Shown: one piece after another, positions 25,024 through 34,073 of the stretch | Layout: every line of letters starts with the position of its first letter | Numbering within the stretch: position 1 is the stretch's first letter | Assembly: GCF_028290435.1 (NCBI RefSeq) | Contig: NZ_JAQGJV010000061.1 | Coordinates: 1-64,000 of the forward strand | Length of the DNA stretch: 64,000 nt | Source of the DNA: Devosia sp. | Lineage (GTDB): Bacteria > Pseudomonadota > Alphaproteobacteria > Rhizobiales > Devosiaceae | Reading direction: 5' to 3' | The notes under the pieces: generated by a model | What the model was told of the DNA's origin: nothing | The model's database searches: none | The model's input: the letters and a program-made list of their open reading frames with translations, nothing else | Position numbers and translations under genes: made by a program

Positions 25024-25992
25024 TCAACGTTTCCACGTACCGGCGTCTTGCAGTTTGTCATCGGCCCATGCCGCGATCAGGGACGCAGCGATGGCGCCGC
25101 GGCGGGGTGCGGAAATGTCGTGGTGCATCCCCTGCAAGATGGTCTGGACCTCACTGCGGCTGACCCAGCGCGCGTCGGACAGCTCGGCACGATCGACCAC
25201 GATGTCCTCGTCCAGCGCCTCGCCCCAGCAGCCGAACATCAGCGACATCGGAAACGGCCAGGGCTGAGCGGTGACATAGTCGACTTTGCCCACCCTGATG
25301 CTGGCCTCCTCGAAGGTCTCGCGCCGCACCGCGGCCTCGATGCTTTCGCCCGGTTCGACAAAGCCGGCCAGCAGCGAATACATCCGCTCCGGCCAGCTCG
25401 CGCCGCGACCCAGCAGCAGCTTGTCGCCGCGCGTGATCGCCATGATGACGACCGGATCGGTGCGTGGGAAATGATGGGTCGCACAGGCCGGGCAGCCGCG
25501 CTGCCAGCCGGACAGCTCCGGCACACTGGGCGCGCCGCAATTGGCGCAGAAGCGGTGGCTGGTGTGCCAGCTATGCAGCGCTCGGCCAACCGCAACGCAT
25601 TCGCCATCGAGCAGCGACAGGTCCGCCATCACGCCACGGATTTCCACGAGGCGCGCATCGGCAAAGCCGGGGTGAAATTGCTGGCTCGCATCTGTGAACT
25701 GGCCGATCGTCTCGGCGTCCTCAATGGGCTGCCAAAGGGCGAGATCGGCGGCAAAGCGCGGGCCGTCTGGAGCGAGGCCCAGAAATACCGGGCTCTCGCG
25801 GCAGTCGGCCAGCGCCGCATGATCGAGTGGCACCAGCCGGGGATGATTGTCCGCATCCACCAGCAGCTTGCCATGCCAGAACACATAGCTGCGGGCTCGC
25901 CCATCCTGGCGCGCCGCGTCCGTTGTCCGCAGTTGCGCTGCCCGATCCAGCGCGCCCGGCTGAAATGCGTAATTGTAGTCCACGGTATCCAC
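25024..25992 (-). CDS. nudC: NAD(+) diphosphatase / NAD-capped RNA hydrolase NudC
   Basis: NudC cleaves NAD(H) to NMN and AMP and removes NAD caps from RNA. The 322-residue protein has a four-cysteine zinc ribbon (CANCG ... CPACA), a Nudix box GFVEPGESIEAAVRRETFEE and, after it, AQPWPFPMSLM, which matches the NADH-specific SQPWPFPxS array. The start is GTG 25992, or GTG 25983 with GGTGG just upstream; both are in frame and give nearly the same protein. It is transcribed towards the F420 operon with only the operator interval between them, so shared regulation is possible but not shown. Confidence 0.94.
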   Translation of the reverse strand: MDTVDYNYAFQPGALDRAAQLRTTDAARQDGRARSYVFWHGKLLVDADNHPRLVPLDHAALADCRESPVFLGLAPDGPRFAADLALWQPIEDAETIGQFTDASQQFHPGFADARLVEIRGVMADLSLLDGECVAVGRALHSWHTSHRFCANCGAPSVPELSGWQRGCPACATHHFPRTDPVVIMAITRGDKLLLGRGASWPERMYSLLAGFVEPGESIEAAVRRETFEEASIRVGKVDYVTAQPWPFPMSLMFGCWGEALDEDIVVDRAELSDARWVSRSEVQTILQGMHHDISAPRRGAIAASLIAAWADDKLQDAGTWKR

Positions 25993-26134
25993 CTGCCTGC
26001 CACGCTCGCCCTCAGTGCTACCCGTCGGGCCGCCGGAAGTCGAGGTTTCGCGTCAAAGCTGGACCGCGACGCGCGCAATGGCTATCTGATGCCAGCGCAA
26101 GCGGATACTCCGCGATTAACAAGGCGAATTCGGC

Positions 26135-27058
26135 ATGAGCCCAGATTTCCTCGTCACCCATTCGGGTGGCTTCCATGCCGATGAATTGCTCTCCAGTGTC
26201 ATCTTGACCCGGCTGTTCCAACAGGCGCGCATCGTGCGTAGCCGGGCGCCCGAATGGATCACGCCCGGCCCCGACCGGATCATCTACGACGTGGGCGGCC
26301 AATATGATGCCGCAGCGCAGATTTTCGACCACCATCAGCGCGGCGCGCCGTTGCGCGAGGATGGCCAGCCCTATAGTTCGTTCGGGCTGATCTGGAACCA
26401 TTACGGTCGCGACTACCTCGTTGCCTCGCACGTGCCAGCGGCTCATATCGAGAGCGTGCATGCCGCGTTCGACGCCAGTTTCGTGCTGCCCATCGACCTG
26501 ACGGATAATGGCGCACTCAGCCCCACCGGGCCGCTGGCCGGGTTGACGCTGCCCACGCTGCTGGAAACCCTCAAGCCCGCATTCGACGACACCGCCCCCG
26601 AGGCCGACGACCTCGCCTTTCATGCGGCCCTCGCAATTGCGCGCAGTTTTGTCGAGGCGGCGATCTCGCGTAGCGCTGCAAAATTACGTGCCGAGGGCCT
26701 GGTGCAGCGCGCCATCGTGGCAGCAGGGCAGGGCCGCATCCTGGAGCTACCGATGGGCATGCCCTTCCGCCCCGCCATCATCAAGGCAGGCGCCGATCAG
26801 CTCTTGTTCGTCGTTCACCCGCGCGACAAGGACTGGTGCCTCACCACCATTCGCCGCGGCGATGAAGGCTTCGAAGTGCGCGCCGATCTGCCCGCCGCCT
26901 GGGCTGGCCTGACCAATGGCGAGCTGGAAGCAGCCAGCGGCGTTGCCGGCGCCAGCTTCTGCCACAATGGGCGCTTCATCGCCGCCGCCAAGACGCGGGA
27001 AGCCGCTCTCGCCATGGCCGAACTAGCCGTTAATGAGGCGGTGGCCAACGGCGCTTAG
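26135..27058 (+). CDS. MYG1 family protein (UPF0160, predicted metal-dependent hydrolase)
   Basis: The 307-residue protein matches the MYG1/GAMM1 family through THSGGFHADELLSSVIL at the N-terminus, YDVGGQYDAAAQIFDHHQRGAP and PYSSFGLIWNHYG. These His/Asp motifs resemble DHH-type phosphoesterases, and eukaryotic MYG1 is an exonuclease; the bacterial role is unknown. ATG 26135 has AAGGCG upstream. It is divergent from nudC across a 142-base gap and has no signal peptide. Confidence 0.9.
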   Translation: MSPDFLVTHSGGFHADELLSSVILTRLFQQARIVRSRAPEWITPGPDRIIYDVGGQYDAAAQIFDHHQRGAPLREDGQPYSSFGLIWNHYGRDYLVASHVPAAHIESVHAAFDASFVLPIDLTDNGALSPTGPLAGLTLPTLLETLKPAFDDTAPEADDLAFHAALAIARSFVEAAISRSAAKLRAEGLVQRAIVAAGQGRILELPMGMPFRPAIIKAGADQLLFVVHPRDKDWCLTTIRRGDEGFEVRADLPAAWAGLTNGELEAASGVAGASFCHNGRFIAAAKTREAALAMAELAVNEAVANGA

Positions 27059-27186
27059 GGAAGAGCGGCGGACACACTCAGCACCGAATAACATGATCTT
27101 GTAATTCATGTTTTCTTGCGCTTTATTGCCGCCACTTTTCAGGCCGGCATTGGTGTTTGCGGCCGCGTCCCTATCGAAAGCCCGAT

Positions 27187-27942
27187 ATGCCCGAAACCTC
27201 CGTCCTGCAGCCGACTGATGCCGATGCAATCCGGCTGGGCAAGACCTTGCTGCGCACCGCGCGGCATGGGGCATTGTCCTGCCTCGATCCGATTAGCGGC
27301 GCGCCGCTGGTTAGTCGGGTGGGGGTGTCGACGAACTTTGATGGCGCTCCGGTGCTGCTGATTTCCGGGCTTGCCGCGCATACGGCGGCTCTCGTGGCCG
27401 ATCCGCGTTGCGCGCTGCTGCTGGGCGATCCGGGCAAGGGCGATCCGCTCGCGCATCCGCGCATCAGCATTTCGGCGCTGGCTACGACGATCGGCCGCGA
27501 CCATCCGGACCACGTCCGCATCGCTGCGCGCTATCTCAGCCACCAGCCCAAGGCCAAGCTCTATGCCGAACTGGGTGATTTCCGCTTCGTGCGGCTGGAG
27601 CCGCAATCGGCGAGCCTCAATGGCGGGTTCGGCCGTGCCTATGCGCTTGGTGCGGGCGATCTGCTGTCCAGCAACGACCCGGCTCTGGCCGCTGCCGAGG
27701 CGGACGCCGTCGAACACATGAACGAAGACCACTTCGACGCGGTCGATCGCTACGCCCGGCACTATTGCAAGGCCACCGCCGGAAACTGGGTGCTGGTGGG
27801 AATCGACGCCGAGGGCATCGATATCGCGCTGGGCGACGACACGCGGCGCATCTTCTTCGACGCGCCACTTGCCGTGCCCGAGGATATGCACATCACGCTC
27901 GTCAAGATGGCCCGCGCGGCGCGCCAGGCATTGCGCGATTAG
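27187..27942 (+). CDS. HugZ-family protein (FMN-binding split barrel, DUF2470)
   Basis: A 251-residue protein made of an N-terminal pyridoxamine-oxidase-like split barrel (GALSCLDPISGAPLVSRVGV, PVLLISGLAAHT, DPRCALLLGDPGKGDPLAHPR spread over residues 20-95) and a C-terminal DUF2470 domain with EHMNEDHFDA. This architecture is shared with HugZ-type heme-utilisation proteins, some of which degrade heme. The His-rich C-terminal segment needed by true heme oxygenases cannot be confirmed here. A longer frame begins at 27157, but ATG 27187 starts the conserved region. No Fur- or Irr-type box was recognised upstream. Confidence 0.82.
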   Translation: MPETSVLQPTDADAIRLGKTLLRTARHGALSCLDPISGAPLVSRVGVSTNFDGAPVLLISGLAAHTAALVADPRCALLLGDPGKGDPLAHPRISISALATTIGRDHPDHVRIAARYLSHQPKAKLYAELGDFRFVRLEPQSASLNGGFGRAYALGAGDLLSSNDPALAAAEADAVEHMNEDHFDAVDRYARHYCKATAGNWVLVGIDAEGIDIALGDDTRRIFFDAPLAVPEDMHITLVKMARAARQALRD

Positions 27943-28108
27943 CGGTCGTTTGCTGCGCCACGAGGGCGTGGGCAATGCGCCGTAGAAAAGCCGCGACTGC
28001 TCTCAACATGGCCCGGTGTCTGTCCCGGCGGCCGATGAGGGCGGGAGGGTCCGGGTCCAGCCACGTGGTGCGATAGATGTCCTTGAACAGCGTGCTGGTA
28101 GGAATCAT
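27902..28108 (-). CDS. Small hypothetical protein (68 aa)
   Basis: A short reverse-strand frame begins MIPTSTLFKDIYRTTWLDPDP and has GGAG eight to nine bases before its ATG, the main reason for listing it. The remainder is Arg/Ala-rich with a possible amphipathic helix (LRAVAAFLRRIAHAL). Its 3' end overlaps the HugZ-family gene by 41 bases. No family was recognised, and the frame may be spurious or may end elsewhere. Confidence 0.4.
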   Translation of the reverse strand: MIPTSTLFKDIYRTTWLDPDPPALIGRRDRHRAMLRAVAAFLRRIAHALVAQQTTANRAMPGAPRGPS

Positions 28109-28155
28109 CGTTCTATCTCCATGAATTAGGGTTGGTGGCAGCCGCGCCGCGCGAC

Positions 28156-28602
28156 CTATTTCCAGTTGTCGATCATCACGTCATCGGGATGGGGCATGCC
28201 CGTGCCGGTCTCCAGCAGCGCCTTGAGGCTCAACAGGAAGGTTGCCCACTTGGTGCTGCAGTGGTGCATGAACTCGACCGGCTCCTTCCAGCCTTCATGC
28301 TTGAACAGCACGATGGCGTAGTCGTCCTCCTGCTTGAGATCGAAATGGACCTTGGTGCCGATTCATTCGGCCGGCCCATCGACCACCAGCCATGACACGC
28401 GCTTACCGGGCACGAGGTCGAGGACTTTCATGTCAAAGCCGCCGGCTGGCCCAAAGCGGAAGGCGATCACGCCATCGGGTTTGCTGTTCCCTGTGGTGTC
28501 ACTGGTCCACCAGCCGGACAGGCCCTTGATGGTGGCCAATGCGTCATAGACGGTGGCTACTGAGGATGACTTGATACCGACGCGGTGCAGGATATCGGGC
28601 AT
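28156..28602 (-). pseudogene. SRPBCC/AHSA1-like protein interrupted by an in-frame TGA
   Basis: Reading from ATG 28602 (GGAG eight bases upstream) gives MPDILHRVGIKSSSVATVY, typical of START/AHSA1-like proteins. Codon 80 (28363-28365) is TGA. The same frame then continues without any further stop as IGTKVHFDLKQEDDYAIVLF and onward to ATP-independent-looking C-terminal residues MIDNWK and a TAG, for 148 codons. Related proteins have Trp at this point (EWIGTxxxFDL), so one G-to-A change of TGG explains the stop. Full-length protein is not expected unless the stop is read through or is a base-call error. The ligand is unknown. Confidence 0.8.
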
Positions 28603-28710
28603 TGTAATGCTCCATCTGGTTTGCATTTATCGCGACCACCTGGTGTGGTCATGGGTTAGGCTAGGCCTGCAAAGCCAAGGGGTGGGAGTGACAAGTGTGG
28701 CGGGATTTGC

Positions 28711-29928
28711 ATGGACTCCCTGATCACGGCGGCAGCGCGCGCCCTTGCTGCGGGTGATCCGCTCGGCGCTCTCAACCGGGTGGCGCTGCGCGACGATGGG
28801 CCGGCTTTAGCCCTGCGTGGTATCGCCATGGCACAGCTTGGCGACCTGCCGCGGGCCAAGGCGTTGCTCAAAAGCGCCGCGCGCGCCTTCGGTCCCAAGG
28901 AGGCTATGGCCCGCGCGCGTTGCGTCGTCGCCGAAGCCGAAATCGCGCTGGTCTCGCGTGATCTCACCTGGCCGCAAAAGGCGCTGGAACGCGCCCGCAT
29001 CACGCTCGATGAGCATGGCGACCGGGTGAACGCTGCTCATGCCGGCTATCTCGAAACCCGGCGTCTGCTGCTGATCGGCCGGCTCGACGAGGCCGAGCGC
29101 CTGCTTGCCGGCCTCGACCCTACGCCGTTGCCGCCCGCCGCGCGCGTCGCCCATGAACTGGCGTCTGCCGGCATTGCCATCCGCCGCGTCAGGATCAAGG
29201 CTGCGCGCGCCGCGCTCACACGGGCTGGACAGGCCGCCCGCGCCGCCGACATTCCCGCCTTGACCGCCGAAGTCGACAGCGCCGTGGCAGCCCTCGATAC
29301 CCCCGCAGCGCGGCTCATCGCCCGCCACGCGGAACGCCCGATCCTGCTTGATGAGGTCGAGACGATTTTCGCCTCTGGCGCCCTTGTCATCGACGCCTGC
29401 CGCAACGTCGTGCGCCAGGGCGACAGCATCGTCCCCCTCGCCACCCGTCCGGTCCTCTTTGCGCTGGCTAGAGCTCTCGGGGAGGCCTGGCCCGCCGATG
29501 TGTCGCGCGCCACGTTGCTCGCCCGGGCGTTCGGCGCCAGGCATGCCGATGAGTCCCACCGCGCCCGGCTGCGGGTCGAGATCGGCCGGCTGCGCGCCGA
29601 ATTGCAGGGGTTGGCGGATATAGGCGCCACCAGCCAGGGATTCGCGCTGACCACGCGATCGCGCGATCTCGTCGTGCTGGCGCCGCCTGTGGAGGAACCA
29701 CATGCCACAGTGCTGGCATTCCTCGCCGATGGCGAATCCTGGTCGAGTTCGGCCCTCGCTATCGCGCTCGACGCCAGCCCGCGCACCGTACAGCGGGCGC
29801 TGGAGCAGCTTGCCGGCGCCGCCAAGGTGCGGTCGTTCGGGCAGGGCCGCGCGCGCCGCTGGATGACGCCGCCAGTGCTCGGCTTCCCGACAACCTTGTT
29901 ACTCCCGGGTCCGCTGCCCAGCAGCTAG
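28711..29928 (+). CDS. Helix-turn-helix protein with N-terminal TPR-like repeats
   Basis: A 405-residue protein. The first 200 residues are Ala/Leu/Arg-rich helical repeats resembling TPRs (GIAMAQLGDLPRAKALLKSA, ETRRLLLIGRLDEAERLLA). The middle resembles winged-helix regulators (EVETIFASGALVIDACRNVV). The C-terminus has a plausible winged HTH (SSSALAIALDASPRTVQRAL, then FGQGRARRWM). No membrane segment is visible. A cytoplasmic transcriptional regulator is inferred. It stands 43 bases before a beta-propeller gene on the same strand, and I recall similar two-gene pairs in rhizobia. Confidence 0.65.
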   Translation: MDSLITAAARALAAGDPLGALNRVALRDDGPALALRGIAMAQLGDLPRAKALLKSAARAFGPKEAMARARCVVAEAEIALVSRDLTWPQKALERARITLDEHGDRVNAAHAGYLETRRLLLIGRLDEAERLLAGLDPTPLPPAARVAHELASAGIAIRRVRIKAARAALTRAGQAARAADIPALTAEVDSAVAALDTPAARLIARHAERPILLDEVETIFASGALVIDACRNVVRQGDSIVPLATRPVLFALARALGEAWPADVSRATLLARAFGARHADESHRARLRVEIGRLRAELQGLADIGATSQGFALTTRSRDLVVLAPPVEEPHATVLAFLADGESWSSSALAIALDASPRTVQRALEQLAGAAKVRSFGQGRARRWMTPPVLGFPTTLLLPGPLPSS

Positions 29929-29971
29929 GCTGGTTCGCAGTTGAACATTATCGAGCCTGCGAGGACCCCTC

Positions 29972-30601
29972 ATGAAAACCCAACCGGCCGAAATACTTCG
30001 TGAATACGGACCCTTTCCGGGCATCGACAATGTGCATGGCCTCACCTTTGACGGCCAACAGGTCTGGTTCGCCTCGGGCGACAGGATCAACGCGCTCGAT
30101 CCCACGAGCGGCACGATCACACGCTCCTGGACTGTCCCGGCCCATGCTGGCACCGCCTTCGACGGCGAACACTTGTTCCAACTCGCCGAAGACCGCATCC
30201 AGAAGATCGATCCCAAGACCGGTAAGGTACTCACCACCATTCCAGCCCCCGGCAAGGGCGGCGATTCAGGCCTGGCTTGGGCCGAGGGCACGCTCTGGGT
30301 GGGCGAATATCGCGACCGGAAAATCCACCAGATTGATCCGCAGACCGGCGAAATTCTCCGCACCATCCAGTCCAACCGCTTCGTCACCGGCGTCTCCTGG
30401 CTCGGTGATGAGCTTTGGCACGGCACCTGGGAGGACAACGAAAGCGAACTGCGGCGCATCGATCCCGCCGACGGCACGGTCATGGAGCGTTTGGCCCTGC
30501 CGGCTGGCGCCGGCATGTCCGGGCTCGAATCCAATGGCGTCGACCGCTTCTTCTGCGGCAGCGGTGATGCGGGCACTATCAGGGTCGTCCGCCGGCCCTG
30601 A
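29972..30601 (+). CDS. Vgb/glutamine-cyclotransferase-like beta-propeller protein
   Basis: A 209-residue protein of repeated propeller blades of the form x-DP-x-T/SG-x (NALDPTSGTITRSW, KIDPKTGKVLTTI, QIDPQTGEILRTI, RIDPADGTVMERL) alternating with LWVGE and ELWHGTW. It lacks a signal peptide and so is probably cytoplasmic. GAGG lies upstream of the ATG. Catalytic activity is not readable; family relatives include virginiamycin B lyase and cyclotransferases. Its stop is two bases from that of the convergent GTPase gene. Confidence 0.65.
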   Translation: MKTQPAEILREYGPFPGIDNVHGLTFDGQQVWFASGDRINALDPTSGTITRSWTVPAHAGTAFDGEHLFQLAEDRIQKIDPKTGKVLTTIPAPGKGGDSGLAWAEGTLWVGEYRDRKIHQIDPQTGEILRTIQSNRFVTGVSWLGDELWHGTWEDNESELRRIDPADGTVMERLALPAGAGMSGLESNGVDRFFCGSGDAGTIRVVRRP

Positions 30602-30603
30602 CC

Positions 30604-32574
30604 TTAATCTCCCTCATCGGAGGATACGGCCAGCTTGCGCTGCACCCGATGCAGATAGACTTGCCGATCGAAGGGGTTGGGGCCGGAGCGCGGCCGGGTA
30701 GGGATGGGGCTGCTCACCGGCCGGTAGTGGTCGAAAGTGGTCTCAAAAATGCCCTCGCCACTGGTTAGGCCGGGCAATTGATGCTGTACGCCATGGACAT
30801 GGGCCGCCTGGATTTCACCCTCAAGACGCGCCATGGTGCCGCCGATTTCGGTGCTTTCCGTCACCGCCCCCGCGCGGCCGAGTATGCGCAGAATCGCGCC
30901 CAGCGTCGCGGCTGGCGCTTCCAGATGAAAGCGCTGGATCGGCTCGCACACCAGCGTTCCGGCCTGGCGCAAGGCCTCCGCCAAAACCAGCGGCGTCAGG
31001 TTCCGGAAATCCCCTGCCGTGGTCATCGGAGAGGCGTGCCGCACGTCGGTCATGGCGACATGGCAATCCATTACGCGCCAGCCATATATCCCCTGCTGCA
31101 GCGTCTCGCGCACTGCCTCTTCAACCGCTCGATAGAAGCCCGCTGGCATCTGCCCCGGATCGACTTCCAGCGCAAAACTGACGCCGGAGCCGGCCGGCAT
31201 CGGATCAACCCGCAATCCGACCGTGGCTAGGAACGGATTGGGGTCCTTGAACAGATATTCCACCGCCGCGCCCGATCCGGCCAGCCGCTCGACGCAGATG
31301 ACGGTGGATTCCTGGAACGCGATCTCGATGTTGAATTCAGCCAGCAGCGTCTGCTGGATCACCTGCTTCTGCACCTCTCCGTAGAGGGAGACGAAGACCT
31401 GCTGCGCCTCGTCATTCTTGCGCAGGTTGATCAGCGGGTCCTGCTCGGCCAACTGGCTCAAGGCCAGCCACAGCGCCGCCCGGTCGGCGGCATGCGCGGG
31501 CAGCACGCTCGTCTCCAGCGTTGGCGGCGCGAAGTGATGCGACGACTGCCGGGGTGGCGGCACGCCGATGGTGTCGCCAATGCGAATATCGCCCAGCCCC
31601 GACAGCTTGGCGATACGCCCTGCGCCCACTGTCATTGCGGTATTGCTCTTGCCGCCTTCGAACACCTGGATGGCCGTGACGCGGGAATCCCTGCCATTCA
31701 CCAGAACGCGGTCGCGCAGGTGGATAGTGCCGGAAAACATCCGCGCATAGGCGATCTTGTCGCCGGCCCAACCGCGCTCGATCTTGAACACCGAGGCGGA
31801 GACGGGGCCGTCATCATCGCCGATTTCGGCGTGCAACAACTCGGGGATCGCCGCCATCAACGGCTCGATCCCGGCGCCGGTGACTGCCGAGCCGAAGAAT
31901 ACCGGATGGACGATGGAAGTGCGGCTTTGGGCGCGCAAAGTGTCGTGCAGGCGGGTGGCGTCCACACCCGCTGGATCGGTGACGTAGTCGGTTAGCAGCG
32001 CGTCGTCACCTTCGCTCAAACACTCGATCAAGGCCGCGCGGAAATCGGCCTCATTGGCACCGAACGGCCGGAACTCCGCGTCGCGCTCGCCCTCGCTAGC
32101 AGTCTCGCCCATGGCCAAAACCGCCGGGGTCAGCCGCGCCTTGATCGCCTCCAGCACGCCATCGCTTTGCGCGCCGCGGCGGTCGATCTTGTTTACGAAA
32201 ATCAGTGTTGGAATCCTCAGCCGCTGCAACGCGCGCATCAGCACGCGAGTCTGCGCCTGCACGCCCTCGACGGCCGAGACCACGAGGATCGCGCCATCGA
32301 GCACGTTTAGCACTCGTTCGACTTCGGCGATGAAGTCGGGGTGTCCGGGCATGTCGATCAGGTTGACGGTGACGTCGCCGACAACGAACGACACCACGGC
32401 CGCCTTGATGGTGATGCCGCGCTGGCGTTCGAGCGCCATTGTATCGGTTTGAGTATTGCCGTCATCGACGCTGCCGATTTTGTCGATGACGCCGGCCGCA
32501 AAGAGCAGCCGTTCAATCAGGCTGGTTTTACCCGCATCGACATGGGCCAGAATGCCCAGATTCAAGGTTCGCAT
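30604..32574 (-). CDS. TetM-like ribosomal-protection/EF-G-type translation factor GTPase
   Basis: A 656-residue translational GTPase with EF-G domain order. G motifs are AHVDAGKTS (G1), RGITIKAA (G2), DMPGHPDF (G3) and NKIDRRG (G4). Its length and similarity are closest to the Tet(M)/Tet(O)/Otr(A) ribosomal-protection group, whose members use GTP to eject tetracycline from the ribosome. Many alphaproteobacteria carry a chromosomal copy annotated only as a translation-factor GTPase, and no mobile element or resistance gene is nearby. Tetracycline resistance is therefore possible but unproven. A basic/polar C-terminal extension follows the last EF-G-like domain. Confidence 0.85.
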   Translation of the reverse strand: MRTLNLGILAHVDAGKTSLIERLLFAAGVIDKIGSVDDGNTQTDTMALERQRGITIKAAVVSFVVGDVTVNLIDMPGHPDFIAEVERVLNVLDGAILVVSAVEGVQAQTRVLMRALQRLRIPTLIFVNKIDRRGAQSDGVLEAIKARLTPAVLAMGETASEGERDAEFRPFGANEADFRAALIECLSEGDDALLTDYVTDPAGVDATRLHDTLRAQSRTSIVHPVFFGSAVTGAGIEPLMAAIPELLHAEIGDDDGPVSASVFKIERGWAGDKIAYARMFSGTIHLRDRVLVNGRDSRVTAIQVFEGGKSNTAMTVGAGRIAKLSGLGDIRIGDTIGVPPPRQSSHHFAPPTLETSVLPAHAADRAALWLALSQLAEQDPLINLRKNDEAQQVFVSLYGEVQKQVIQQTLLAEFNIEIAFQESTVICVERLAGSGAAVEYLFKDPNPFLATVGLRVDPMPAGSGVSFALEVDPGQMPAGFYRAVEEAVRETLQQGIYGWRVMDCHVAMTDVRHASPMTTAGDFRNLTPLVLAEALRQAGTLVCEPIQRFHLEAPAATLGAILRILGRAGAVTESTEIGGTMARLEGEIQAAHVHGVQHQLPGLTSGEGIFETTFDHYRPVSSPIPTRPRSGPNPFDRQVYLHRVQRKLAVSSDEGD

Positions 32575-32745
32575 GGACCATCAGTTTCTCAAGATTTCGG
32601 ATCGGGTTTCTTGATGAACTGAGTTGGGACATTGCTATTCCTTCCGGGAGCGGACGAGCGAACAAACTACATCAATGGTCGCGGCGGTGGCAAGCCGAGG
32701 CAAACCCCTGTTGCCGACACGACGCCGCCACCGTAAATTGCCGCC

Positions 32746-33351
32746 ATGCAAGCATTCGACCCCTACACCATCCTGGGCGTGCCGCGATCGGCTACCCCTG
32801 ACGCCATCAAATCGGCCTATCGGCAAAACGCCCGGTTGACCCACCCGGACCGCGGCGGTGCGCCGAGCGCGTTTATCGTCGTGGTCAAGGCCTTTGGCGT
32901 GCTCGCCGATCCCGAGGCGCGGCGGCTGTTCGATGAAACCGGCCTGGTCGACGAGGAGGGCGCGCGCTCCTATCGGCAGGAGGTGGTGATCATCCTCGCC
33001 GATATGTTCGACACCGCTGTTAGTACCGCGCTGGAACTCGGCCTACCGCTCGATCGGGTGGATTTCATCAAGCAGATGGCGGTTGCGCTGACTGGCCAGT
33101 CGGCGCAGGCCACCGAGCGCTGCCAGAAGCTCGATGCGGAAATTACCGCGCTCACCAGCCTGCGCGGCCGCATCAAGCGGCAGGATGATAATCCCAATCT
33201 GTTCGTGCAGCGGCTGAACGAACAGGTGACCGCCAAGGTCAAGGACCACACGGCGGCCAAGCGCCGTCTGGCCCTGTTCGAAACCGCTGCGGCGGAACTC
33301 GCCAATTACGATTCGGAGGTGGAGCTGTTCTCGGCGTTGGAGCTGGAATAG
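32746..33351 (+). CDS. DnaJ-domain protein
   Basis: The N-terminal 70 residues form a J domain: YTILGVPRSATPDAIKSAYR, the HPD motif in LTHPDRGG, and FGVLADPEARRLFDETG. It should stimulate an Hsp70 ATPase. There is no Gly/Phe region or zinc domain, so it is a small type C co-chaperone. The C-terminal half (about 100-200) is Lys/Glu/Ala-rich and probably a coiled coil. The client is unknown. Confidence 0.88.
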   Translation: MQAFDPYTILGVPRSATPDAIKSAYRQNARLTHPDRGGAPSAFIVVVKAFGVLADPEARRLFDETGLVDEEGARSYRQEVVIILADMFDTAVSTALELGLPLDRVDFIKQMAVALTGQSAQATERCQKLDAEITALTSLRGRIKRQDDNPNLFVQRLNEQVTAKVKDHTAAKRRLALFETAAAELANYDSEVELFSALELE

Positions 33352-33355
33352 CGCG

Positions 33356-33922
33356 CTATTCGTAGACCACGACCATCAGCGCCCGCGCTTCGGCCGGTCC
33401 GCCATTGCTGATCTCGTGCTCGACATCCGCGCGATAGCGCGCGGTCTCTCCGAGGCGCAGGGTTTGCTCGCCCAGCGCCGTTCGCACCATCAGGCCCTCG
33501 GTCTGCGCCGTCAGGTGCTCATAGGTGCCGGCGGCATGCGGCGCGCTTTGCAGCTTTCCCTTGGGCGCCATGTCCAGTTCGTACCATTCCACGCGGCCGG
33601 CCATGGCTGGCGGGCTCAATATGCGTAACCGCCATTGCCCGTCCGGGCTCTTAATTTCGGGCGTCAGCGGCACCGAGACCAGGTCCACCGGATTGCTCTG
33701 CCGATGCGCCACTCCGCCCGCTATCAGATCGGCCATGTCGATCTTAAGCGCCTGGGTCAGCCCCCACAGCACCGCAAAGGTCGGATTGGATTGCCCGCGC
33801 TCGATTTGCGACAACATGGATTTCGAGACGCCCGACAGCGCCGCCAGCCGCTCTAGCGTCAGGTGTCGCGCCTTGCGCTCGCGCTGGATCACCGGCCCGA
33901 TATCGGGTGCCTCGGACGCCAT
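33356..33922 (-). CDS. XRE-family transcriptional regulator with C-terminal cupin domain
   Basis: The protein (188 residues from ATG 33922) has an HTH (HLTLERLAALSGVSKSMLSQ, then IERGQSNPTFAVLWGL) and a C-terminal cupin sensor domain (GTYEHLTAQTEGLM, VEHEISNGGP). Such PuuR-like regulators sense small metabolites. A GTG four codons earlier is possible, but ATG 33922 has GGAAG seven bases upstream. It is divergent from kbl-tdh, with a 150-base gap containing two TTCCGTTA half-sites. It is therefore the likely local regulator of threonine/glycine metabolism (inference). Confidence 0.88.
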   Translation of the reverse strand: MASEAPDIGPVIQRERKARHLTLERLAALSGVSKSMLSQIERGQSNPTFAVLWGLTQALKIDMADLIAGGVAHRQSNPVDLVSVPLTPEIKSPDGQWRLRILSPPAMAGRVEWYELDMAPKGKLQSAPHAAGTYEHLTAQTEGLMVRTALGEQTLRLGETARYRADVEHEISNGGPAEARALMVVVYE

Positions 33923-34009
33923 AATCACTTCCACCTTCGCTCTCGTTCGGCTGCACTTATGGTCTGGCGCCGCTGGCCTGCCAAGCGCAGCATGGGTCCG
34001 CGAACGTCA

Positions 34010-34047
34010 TTCCGTTACAGCTTGACATATTTTCCGTTATAATGGAA
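34010..34047 (+). promoter_or_regulatory. kbl-tdh promoter region with repeated TTCCGTTA half-sites
   Basis: TTCCGTTA occurs at 34010-34017 and again at 34032-34039, exactly 22 bp apart. The second copy belongs to the near-palindrome TTCCGTTATAATGGAA (34032-34047), which encloses TATAAT (34038-34043). A -35-like TTACAG (34015-34020) is 17 bp before that TATAAT. An operator overlapping the -10 box would suit repression by the divergent XRE-cupin regulator. Confidence 0.5.
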
Positions 34048-34073
34048 TTTCCTTGATATCGGAGTGTTGTGCC

